From Copromyces sp. CBS 386.78 (Eukaryota > Ascomycota > Sordariomycetes > Sordariales > Sordariaceae), in contig MU839088.1 in the NCBI GenBank assembly GCA_030685235.1, forward strand, positions 124,001 through 188,000: 64,000 nt of DNA. Reading direction: 5' to 3'. Below are positions 35,071-45,600 of the stretch, in pieces. Position numbers and translations under genes: made by a program. The notes under the pieces are model-generated. The model was not told where the DNA came from. It saw only the letters and a program-made list of their open reading frames with translations, and searched no databases. Each line of letters begins with the position of its first letter. Positions within the stretch are counted from its first letter, which is position 1.

Positions 35071-37518
35071 AGCTGCGGTTGTTGGGGGTTCTCCTCCTCC
35101 CTTTATATAACTGCCACTGTTATCTCTTGCTCCAAAGGCCCGGCCCTCGTGCTGGTGATGAGATGTTGGTATGATGTCGAAGTGGTCAATATGGGCTGAG
35201 GTGAGACCACTTTTTGCGTTGCCCGGCAAGCAAAGTCGAGACCGGTAGGAAATGCGACCGCGCGACTGTCAAAGTCGGGTGATGGATGGTATGGCACTGG
35301 GAAGAGGAAATGTGAGAATGAGAAAAATGGAACGGAATCGGGAAGGAGCCGTGACAAAAAAGGAAGAAAGACAGGGCGTTTGGGAGGTAGTAAAGTGGTG
35401 GTAGGTCGATATGTATTGTATAGACGCCGTATTCTTTGGCGGCTACTCCCACTTCCAAGAGAGAGGTATGTGCAATGTTAATGGTCGACACCAGGCCCTC
35501 TTTTCCTTGCCCACCTGCTAGCGGTTGCCTCTCCAAGAGTCCAGACTCCAGAGGATCTAGTGTATCTGCTAGTGTAGTGGCTTGAAAGGACGGTGTCAAA
35601 GGACCCAATGCCCCGTAGTATACACTACTGTGATCTGACGATGCCCAATCTTTCAATGCGGACGAGATCTTCACCTGTCGTTGTGTGACGCCGAGATTCG
35701 CCTGCGTTTACTGTGCCTGGGTGTGCCTGGTTGAACCCGGTTCAATGGTCATGTCGTCCTACCTAGCAAGGAAATACCATCACCGAAACTGTTGCATTCG
35801 GCACTTTGTGTTTCCACTGCTATATTACAGAACGGCTTCTCGCCTTCGTCCATGCCCATCGAGGTGGCCAGCGGTCGGCGGCCTGGCCTCACTCATACAT
35901 ACTTACATCCGTCCTGTCCTTTTCTTACCGCCGCCGCCGCCGCTGCTCAGAGGTCCCACGTCGTGTAAGTCCCTCAATAACTCGAAGCGAAACGTCCTTC
36001 GATCTTGCACTCCAGTCCCTCCCTCCCAGCAATTCAATTTTGCACAAGAAAAAAAGTTCAAGAGCTACCAGTCGTCCACTCAAACCAAAGCGGCAACCGA
36101 AACGACCGAATTCCCTCTCTGATTGGTTGGTACCTATGTGTCTAACATGTCTGCAAGCGCCGGGAGTTGCGAGTCTTTATGCGTTTCTGGCCAATCAAGA
36201 ACCCCAAATTGCTAGCGTACCTGATCGTTTCAGGGGAGCATCACAGTGATGGGTTGGGAGTGGACGGTGGCCTGGGTGGGTGCGGCGCCATGTTCCTGGG
36301 CGTGACAGGGGGGGGGGGGGGGGGGGCTATAAAAGAGGGCATGGGATGGGACAAGGGGGTTGTTTTGTGTGACGAGGCGACGACAATGTGTGTGTGAATG
36401 GAGCTGGTTAATGAACACCATGTGGGTGACTGTGATGGTCACTTTCACTTTCACGTCTCCATTGCACTAGGTACTATCGATATCAGACGGACGGACGGGT
36501 CAGTCGATTTGATAGTGCCCAGGTATATAAGATGATGTTATGTTTCTGTTCTTTCCGCTCAGATGTGTACATGTGATGCCCCGCGTGGTGATAGTGATGA
36601 CAGTGATGCCAATGAATGCGGCACGGATTATCACGGCCAGGAATACCGGTTGGATGTGGTTTTGAGTGCTTGCGAGGATATGGGATGTTATCTTTGCTCC
36701 ATTGCTATCACTTTAATCCGTGCTTTGGCTGTATGTCTTTTTTGTTGCGGTATCATTTCCCCAGGAACGTTTCCGCACCTCGTCAGGGAGGTGATCATGT
36801 GGGCTTTGCTTTCCTCCCGCTTCGACCAAGAGGTCCATGACGTCCCCTAACTCCTGGTCGTGGATTCAATGCATCCCCAAAAATATCACGCCATTCGAAT
36901 CTTTCATCCTGACGTTGTGCCTCGAAGAGGATACCAGAATAACTGAAGCACTGATGTTGTCGACATGGGAATTCATCCAAGCAAGTGTCATTTACCGCCG
37001 ACCCGAGCAGCAGCCACAAGTGTAACCGGATATGAAACCAAAGCCACAGCAACTTCATTCTTATGATGCAACCCATGAACCGAGCCGTTGATATTGTCAC
37101 GTCTATATAACCCTGTGAGGAGTGCGCAACGCATAGGAGGGAAACTCACATGCCGATTCAGAGTGAACTCTCAGTTCTTCCCCTGAGCTGGCCATGCCAG
37201 GCCATGATTCCTAGCGGAATGGTAACAAGCTGAGCTACCTGTACGCATGAATGGCTCTGCGTCGAAAAGCAGATAATTGGTTTGGCAAGTGCTGTTGTCG
37301 ATGTGCCTGAGAAGCATATGCGAATGAATGTTCGAAACTAAACTTTTGGTGTTTTTGCTTCAACGCCCGCCCTACCAATCAGTTAATAGTACATACGGAC
37401 CCCCTCTGTAATCCGTGCTTTGCAGAGCATGTTGCGGAGCTCTTAATAAAGACCTTTTCCCCCATAAAAGCTTCCTCGCCTTCATCGACACAATACTTGC
37501 CATACATTAACTTTTCCC
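35071..37518. other. 2.4-kb intergenic region, no supported gene
   Basis: It contains the promoter of the small membrane protein and the 3' flank of COQ7. ORFs up to 162 codons (35186-35674, minus) and 147 codons (35806-36249, plus) show no domains. A run of 19 G is at 36308-36326. No RNA gene was seen. Confidence 0.6.
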
Positions 37519-38262
37519 TCACACCCTCTCACTGACCCAAATGGCGCCTCTGCACCCCGCCCTAATCACTCCCGTCAACAGCCAATGCGGCTCGGCCTTT
37601 TGCGCATCATGTTCAACCGCATGATCCAAGTGCTCCAGCTCCTCATCGCGTATCCTCCTCAACGTGTTAAGCAGATCCCTAAACTCTGCCCCAACCTCAT
37701 ACCCCTCAGCCTCCCACTCGTTGACTATCTCCAGCAGCCGGCGAATCTGCGCATTATAATGCCCGCCAATCTCCGTCTCCACCGCCTCGGTGCACGCCAT
37801 GGCCGCCTCCTTGCCCAGCATGGCGGTGCCCCAGCCTAGACCGGTGGCCATAACCGACCAGAGCGGGTACAGCGCCGTGGGCCGCACGCGGTGCCGGTAG
37901 ATCAGGTCGTTGAAGGTGCGCAGGTGCGCCGCCTCTTGGTCGTACATGTGCTTCATGAGCGGACGCAGCGAGGGGTCTCGCGTGACGAGCGGCGGGGTCT
38001 GCCCCGTGTAGATGAGGGTGGCGGCGAGCTCACCGGCTTGGTTGACACGCAGGGCAGACGAGAGGAACTCACGCTGCTCGGCCGTGAGGGGTTTTCTACC
38101 CTTGGAACTTGTCGACGACGACTTGGTCTTGGGAGTTGTGAATGGGTTGTTGACATGCGAGGAGCTGGTGTCAGGCGAGGCCGGGGAGGAGAGGAAGCGC
38201 GCGGCGTATTGCCGGACTTGTCTGGTGGCCGCGAGGGCTGGACGGGTTGCTGGGCGAAGCAT
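37519..38262 (-). CDS. coq7: 5-demethoxyubiquinone hydroxylase COQ7
   Basis: Single exon, 247 residues. The start at 38262 gives an Arg/Ala-rich mitochondrial presequence (MLRPATRPALAATRQVRQYA); the open frame extends 63 residues upstream, but that part is not conserved-looking and would bury the targeting signal. The di-iron carboxylate ligands are visible: Glu78 (NQAGELAAT), Glu110 and His113 (DQEAAH), Glu162 (AVETEIGGH), and Glu208 with His211 (EELEH). The enzyme sits on the matrix side of the inner membrane and performs the penultimate step of ubiquinone synthesis within the CoQ complex. The spacer at residues 28-58 is Ser/Thr/Lys-rich. Ubiquinone made here serves complex I, one subunit of which lies at 52.6 kb. 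Confidence 0.95.
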   Translation of the reverse strand: MLRPATRPALAATRQVRQYAARFLSSPASPDTSSSHVNNPFTTPKTKSSSTSSKGRKPLTAEQREFLSSALRVNQAGELAATLIYTGQTPPLVTRDPSLRPLMKHMYDQEAAHLRTFNDLIYRHRVRPTALYPLWSVMATGLGWGTAMLGKEAAMACTEAVETEIGGHYNAQIRRLLEIVNEWEAEGYEVGAEFRDLLNTLRRIRDEELEHLDHAVEHDAQKAEPHWLLTGVIRAGCRGAIWVSERV

Positions 38263-39133
38263 TATGACTGTGATTGTCTTTTTGCTCTTCCGTGTTGAAT
38301 CAAAGCGTGGCCTGATGTTGCACGGGCCGAATTTAATGTGAGAGCAGTGAGTGAGTGAGCTCGGGGGAGATGCGCCGAGCCGAGGCCGAGTGAAAGACGG
38401 GACCTGAGACCGGGCTCCAGTTCTAGAAAATCGGCCCACTTCCAAAATCACGGCGCGCCGGCCGGGGAAGCTCCATCGCTATGACGTTGGTCAGGCCGGG
38501 CGGCCAGGGGTGCAAGGCCAGACCCACCAGAAAAGATGCCGGGCCGGCAACAGAATTTAACCTTTAGGCGGTGTGGAATTTTTGGGCGCTTTGACCACCC
38601 ATTTATTCCGCCAAGCATTGTATGTCCGTCGCTGCACGCACAGCAGTGGAGTTCCAGGTCGCGCCGCCCAGTTGCCTTGCCATCAGCCTGGACCGCAGAC
38701 CCCAATGAATTCCTTCCCAATAACTGTGCTGGACAATAGGCGAGTTACTTCTAGGTCACCCTTTTTCAAACATTCCGACTTGGACGTTTCTTGTCTCTTC
38801 CTCAGCCATTCGTCGCTCCCTTCGCCTCACTAACAACACCCGATTGAATACCGACACATCTCTTTTTTTTCTTGGCGCATTGTTAATTCACACTTGGGAG
38901 GACATTGGTGGTCTCAATCATCCACCCACCAACAGCAGTAGATTCGCCTCGACGAAACAGTCGACTTTCACTCGACGCATCTCGCGCATCTCGGATCTCG
39001 GTCACCATCTGCACCCGACGGCTTCCCATCGAATCCCGTTTTGCGCGCAAGCCATTGCATAGCCCTAGCATCACAGGCAGGCACATAGAACCAACCCTAT
39101 CAAAGACCGACGGACACCGACAGACTAGCGACC
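38263..39133. promoter_or_regulatory. Shared divergent promoter, COQ7 / RTF1
   Basis: 871 bp between opposing starts. Pyrimidine-rich stretches occur at 38,780-38,880, just before the RTF1 leader. No named operator was identified. Confidence 0.55.
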
Positions 39134-41319
39134 ATGTCAGATATCGACGACGAGTTGCTCGCCCTTGCTGGCGGTGATGCCTCCGACGACAGCGGAGATG
39201 AGGCTATGGACATGAGCAGGGATGATTCCCGCTCCCCGTCACCAGAGCCTTCGAGGAAGAAGGATACGTCCGCCAGGGGACCGGCGAAGAAGTCAGTGGG
39301 CAGGAAACGTGCTAGGAGTGATGACGAGTCTGAGGACGAGGGCCAGGCGTAAGTACTCGCCTTACCATTCACCATGCTCTGAGGTAGCCCTAAGGCTGCC
39401 GCTTTCCCTGTCTATGCGCCCCATCAACCTCAACCTACCGCTTGCCTTATATCGACCCTCCTTTCCCGCTCTTGCCTCTTTCCTCCCTTTTCTTCGTCAA
39501 CCAACCCGCCCACCATGCTGCTCTTCATTCCGTCAACCACCCCGCCTACCATACAGATACTCCTCAACATTCTCAGAATGACTATCAAGACTAAGGAATA
39601 TCTTTTTGGCAGCTCCGCGCCCGGGTCACCAGACTCCCAAGCTTCTGCCCCCATGGACGAATCAGACTCGGACTCGGATGCCTCGCCGGCGAGGCGTAGT
39701 GTTGACGATGAGGTGAACCAATACCCTGTCGACGGTCTCTTCCGCGACTACGAAGAGAAGGAGCAGATCATGAGCATGCGTGAAATCGAGAGGGAACAGA
39801 TCCTGGCCGAGCGTCGAGAGGAGAACGAGCGTATCCGCCAGAACCGCATGCTTCGCCAGCTAAAGGTCAACCAAGAGAAGAAACGCAAGGCAAGCCTGGC
39901 CGAGCTCGATGATTCGTCACGCAAGACATCACGGGCCCGCACCAAGGCCGACGACAAGATGGATTCCCTCCGGCGGGCCCGGGAGGAACGCTCCAACCGC
40001 AAGGAGCAGCGGGAGCGGGAGAATGATCGTCGTAAGCGTTCGCCTTCGTACCGACGCAGCCCGGGTCGTGATGATAGTGATGTCGAGTGGGATGGCCCGA
40101 GAAAAAAGAAGCACAGGTCCCGTTCGCCAGAGAGCAGGGAGAGCCCACCTGCCCAGCTTCGAGACTTTGAGCGTGTTCGTGTTGGGCGTAGTCGCTTCGC
40201 TGAGGTTGCTTTCTATCCCGGCTTTGATGATGCTCTCTCAGGATGCTTTGTTCGCCTGAACATTGGTCCCGACCCCGATACTCGCCAGGATGTCTACCGT
40301 ATGGCTCTTATTAAGGGTCAGTTTGTTCCTGTTACATTCATGTTTCACATTCATGCCACTAACATCCAGCGTACAGGTTTCACCACCGGTAAGGCTTACG
40401 CCTTGGAAGATCATCAGGGTCACCAAATGGTCGTCGATATGTATGTCAAGGCTGCCCACGGCAAAGCCGTTCGCGAGTGGCCTTTGATCACATGTTCCGA
40501 CCGAAAGTTCACAGAGGTAGGCATGCCTGTCCTTTCCTCACTTGTCATCATCGCTAATCCGACCCTCAACAGGCCGAATACAACCGTTACAAACAAGTCT
40601 GTCTTGCCGAGGGTGTCCCGTTCCCGGACAGACAAACCCTTGTCGACAAGATCGACGACATCAACCGCCTCGTCCAGCGTACTTGGACCGAGCAGGAGCT
40701 TTCAGAAAAGCTCAAGCGCCAAAATGCCCTTCAAGCCAAATTCTCCAGTGCCCAGCGCGACTATGTCAAGAAGCAACTTGACATTGCTCGCCAAGCCAAC
40801 GACGAAGCAGCCATCGCCCGCTACCAGGAGCGTCTCGAGAAACTCGAGGTGCCCCGCCTTGCTTTCCGCACCTCACTCACCAAGAAAGACGGCAAAAAGG
40901 ACCTGACCCAGCAGGAGAAGCTGGCGCTCAAGAACATGGAGAACCGCAAGAAAAACGCCGAAGAGGTCCGCAAGGCCCAGCTCCGTGAGCGTGCCAGGGC
41001 TCGTCAAATCGAGAAGAAGATTGAGCGCGGCGAGGCCGTGCAGGAGGACATGAGCCGCCGGCTCATCACCAGGCCCAAGTTCGTGCACGACTCGTCTGAA
41101 AAGGCCACACCTAGTCCGTCCAAGGTTGGCACGCCCGCGCCGGGTACGCCGTCGAGGGCCGAGACCAGAAACAGCAACGGGGTATTGCCGCATATTGCAA
41201 AACTGCAGGAGCAGCATAGGCAGCAACAGAAGAAGAATGGCCTGCCGGTGATTTCGGCGCCGTTGATGGATGATGAGATTATTGGCGCCATGGATCTGGG
41301 TATTGATATTGAGCTTTAG
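39134..41319 (+). CDS. rtf1: Paf1 complex subunit RTF1
   Basis: Four exons, 39134-39348, 39613-40316, 40377-40516 and 40573-41319, give 601 residues. Introns are 264, 60 and 56 bp. The 60-bp intron (donor GTCAGT, branch CTAAC) is open and in frame, so reading through it adds 20 false residues inside the Plus3 domain. For the first intron an acceptor at 39576 is also possible in the same frame; 39612 is preferred because it joins acidic sequence smoothly. Residues about 90-150 resemble the histone modification domain (YPVDGLFRDYEEKEQI, REIEREQIL), and Plus3 spans about 250-375. The C-terminal half is charged coiled coil ending GAMDLGIDIEL. RTF1 promotes H2B ubiquitination during RNA polymerase II elongation. 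Confidence 0.9.
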
Positions 41320-42631
41320 GCTTTCGGTCAAAGACCCGCTAGCGAGCCAAGTAGCTTTTGGGAAGAAGACTGATACCACCTGGGGTCTATGATCCCATAC
41401 AGCTTTTGGTCATTTTGGCTGGATTCTTCACTTACCTACTTTTTCTAAGGAAGAGGTCGGCCCGTGCATAGCGTATAGAAGTAACCGGAAATTATATTGG
41501 TTACGGTAAATTCATGAATAAACGTTTTCAGGGTACCTACTCCTTTCATGCATATGCCAACATGCGAATTCATTCTTTTACGAACCGCAAAGCCTGAAAT
41601 TTTCCCGACCACAATCTGAGTCTTGCAAGAAATCCCATAGACCAGCTAGACACATGTCCACTTGTCTTTCAGAGAAGTTTAGTGCCATAAGGCTAGGGAT
41701 ATTCCAGGTCCCAGGAAGAAATACAGACTCTGGTACTGGGACTGTTTGAACTTCGCATATAGAATATCGCGCTGAAAAAGGAATGTCTTGTAGACTTTGA
41801 TTATGTGTAAGTCGGGCCTTTTGTGGTAGTGTCTGGTGGCGTTGTTCTGCTGTTCTCCACAGCATGGCATGCATGTCCTGTGAAAACATTACGTGAACAT
41901 CCTTGTCGTCCCCTATTCTTCAAGATACTTAAAACCTGATTGATATTCAGGAGGCAGGAATGGACATGGATGATATGATACGGTTGATTCAAAGAGGTAA
42001 GTAAATATAACCAACAAGGAAGTTTCAAAACTTAGGTATAATGCTAAAACAAAGGTCCAACCAAGACTGAAGATCAACCAAGACTAAGGAGGTAAAGGAC
42101 TAAGTATACTACATGTTATGATTAAAGACATATTACGACCTTCTGTAAGCTCTTGGAAGCTAGTTCTAGATAATGGTAATAGATAGATAGGATAGGTAAG
42201 ATAACGGAGAAAGGTGAAGGAGGAATGATTCGAGAAAAAAACAAACAAGATGTGCCACCGAATGTGCCTGCCACCTAATGTAGCAGATATACTATATGTC
42301 CCCCACCAAAACCAACAACGCCTTGCCATGAATACTTGATACCACATATAACTGCGTTTTATGTATCTTCCGCCGCCCCGATTATATGTTATTGCGCAAG
42401 ATAGAGAGTAAAACGAAGTTGAACAGGAACTGAATGAGACGGGTGAGGTTGAGAACAGGATGAAGGAGACCGATCGATACGTTATGCTTTGCTAGAGTCC
42501 GGCATTTATTCGCCTGCGGAAAAGCAAGGACGGTTGAGCAACAGAGAGCAACAAGAAATATTTAGTTACTAAAAAGGCATTGTGGTTAGCTTAAATCAAA
42601 GAACATCAGGTAGGGAGAGGCCAGAAACTTA
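41320..42631. other. Convergent 3' region between RTF1 and PLD1
   Basis: 1.3 kb between facing stops. Short ORFs on the minus strand (up to 103 codons) have no family signature. It is moderately AT-rich, as expected for 3' UTRs. Confidence 0.6.
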
Positions 42632-45600
42632 CTAAATCTGCAAGGGCGCCACTTGATCAACCTGGAACAACCAATTTCCATTATTCTCCTCCGTAACCAG
42701 CCAGTCATACGGGAACTGGACCAGCGTGCCCTGGGTCAGCCTCAGCGTCTCCTCAGCCTCCGCCGGGTTCAGCGTCTGCGCGTCGAACGGATTGTACCCG
42801 CGTTTACTACGGCTCGTGTTCGCCCTACGACGCTGCTGCCTGGTAGACGCGGTTGGCTTGACACCAGCACCATTAGTGCCCGTGGCAGATGCGGTTGCTG
42901 TGTTGTCCGAGGACACTGCGGCGGCGCTGCCGTTGGTGTGGGGGCTCGCATTGCTGTGGTCGGCCATGGTGGTGGTGGAGTTGCCGCTGGCTGAGGTTTG
43001 GGGAGGGTGAGGATCCTGGTTGTTGGAGAAGGTGGCGTGTCGCTCCTTGTTGTTATTGTTATTGGTGGTGTGGTTGGCGCTTAGGAAGATTCCAGACGCC
43101 CAGGTGTCGTTGTGTTGGTTTGAATCAGCGCTGTCCTTGGGTGTTGCTGTGGGCGGGCGTTCGCCGTTGTTCTGAGACGCCGCCAACATCGCGGCCTTCT
43201 CAGCATCGAGTGGGAAGGTCTGGGCCTTGCGGGCATGGTCCTTCTCGTCCATCGTAGTAGTTGAGCCAGTGCGTTCCCGAGCCCCCTTGTCACCACCGCC
43301 GCCGAGCTTGGAGACAGGAGTGACCAGCTTCTCCGTCAAACTCTTGGTGAGTTGAGCTGGACCCGGTGCGCTGATACCGGCACCGGCACTGGTCTGTCCA
43401 TGCTCAGCAGCTACTGCGTTTTTCTCAGAGACTTCCTCGCTCGTCTTTCCACCTTCGAACTGCTTCTTGAACTCCCGCTCGTTAGCCTTGAACTCCTTGT
43501 ACTCGGCCCAGTTCGTTACTGCAGAATCCGGCATGATGTGGAAGACGCGGCGGAAGATCTTGGTGTTATTCTCAGCGACGCGAGACCAAACATCGTCATA
43601 GAAGACTGGATTGAGAGGATCACGCATGCAGTCTTTGTCAATGTTGGCGAGCTCGATGTTCATGGCCATCTGGCTGTGGGATAGAGTCCCATTTGCTGTG
43701 ATCTGAACAGGCGGTCCACCAATATCAGTATCGTCCACAACAGGCAGGACAGGCAACTGGTTGGCTCTGGGAAGACCAAGCTGCTCCGTAGTCCGTCTAT
43801 TAAACGGCGGCATTGGCGGCATGTACTCGTTGCCGATGCTGTCAGAAGGAGAGGCAGCATCATGAGGCCGGGTGCGAAGCTCGTGGGGCTCATGCGGGCT
43901 GTCGAGAGTACCCTTGCCCTCCGCAGCGATATCGTGAACCAGCACTTCACGACCATTCACCACGACAGAGTCTCTGCCCTCATCGATGCCCTGCATTTGA
44001 GCGGCCTTCCAATGATCAGGACCCAGTCCTTCCACTTCTCTTCTGTGCCTCTCACCAGCATGCCCATGTCCATGGCCTTCTCTGCCGGCAACAGATTTGC
44101 CCTTGGAGTCCGGCCTTGGGAGTTCCTGCATCTCAACGTCATGATTGAAACTATGCGCCCTATGACGGGGGAGTTGCGGGGGCGGTGGCGTGCTGGGTGG
44201 AATATGAGACGACATATGCGATGACCTGCGTCTCCTGGACGAGCTCTCGGGGATCATGGAATCTTCTGAGTCGTCACTGAAGTCGCCATGTTCCAAGCTC
44301 GGATGCTCCATGTGATGTTCCGTGCGTTGTTCCATCTCAGCTCTTGCCTCGGCCTCATCAAGCTCTGCTTGACGTTCTTCCTCTTGAATCTCATCGGTAT
44401 CCAAGCCCAAGTGTTCCCTCATCAGTCGCAGACGCAGGGTGTGAGCAAACCGACCAACCTGGTAAGGCTTCCCACCCATGGTGGACCAGATCATGTCAGT
44501 GTCACGAACAACAGCCGCACATTCCGAATCACGATTGCCAAGCATAGACCGCTCATTGATGTTGGCTGATCCGATCAAGGCAATACGATCATCGACAATG
44601 ATACATTTGGCGTGAATGTAGAGTTGTTCGGTCGTGAGGGTGTTGTTCTTAAGTTTACCCCATTGACGCAGACTGAAGAACTGGATATAGTCCTCCGGGT
44701 TGATGCCAGCAGCCTTAAGACGGCCAAAGATGGAATGTTCTCCGCGGCAGATACTGCGGTACTGACACTGCAGGATCAAACGAACACTGGTTCCATCCTG
44801 GTCATTGACCTCATTTTGGAAACCTGGCATCAGGGGGATGATAATGACTGCGCGCCAGTCCTCGCCCTTTTCGTGCGCACGGATAGCGCGTTCAACCAGA
44901 GCATCGCCGATACGATTGACGATCTTCACGTTCAGTGTCTCTGTGCTGGTCACGAAGAACTGATTCTCCATGTAGACAAAGTGATCAGACTCCTCAATCA
45001 TCTTGACATATGCCGACTGGATACTGTGCTCGGTCTCGTCGATACCGATGGACCAAGTCGATGCTGAGCGGAGCATTTGCACCTCACAGGTTCCATTCAA
45101 GCCTGCGGCCTCGAGTTCCTCTCTGCTGCAGTCAGGAGGTGGCAGCAAGAATGGTGTAGGCCTCGTTGGCTTCCGGCCACGTCTCACATAATTCCATCTC
45201 TGAACGAAGTGGCGGGTGAGATCTCTGGCTGGCTGGCCAACAACCTGCATGGCGATATCATGCCACGGCATTCTGGGAACCTTGGATCTGTCGTACATCT
45301 CTTCATATGGCTCATGGAGCCTGACAAAGTCCTGGACACGAGGATTTGAGTAGTCCTTTCCTGGGAACATTTGGCAGTGCTCTGCATCCTTGGGCAGATT
45401 ATACGAGTCAGGCTCGAATCCAGTAGGCTTGTCATCGGTCACAGGATGCTGCGGTGTGTCCCAACGACCGAAGCACAGATCTATACCGCCGACGAACGCG
45501 ATGTCGTGGTCAACAATAACCAGCTTTTCGTGATGAGCGAAGAAGAACTGGTTCTTTTTGAACTGGTTAGGTGACCTTTGGACAAAGATGTTCGGATGAA

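Noticed and set aside
36795..37100. 101-codon minus-strand ORF with hydrophobic N-terminus
   Set aside because: No family is recognised, it overlaps a similar-sized ORF on the other strand, and there is no further evidence.
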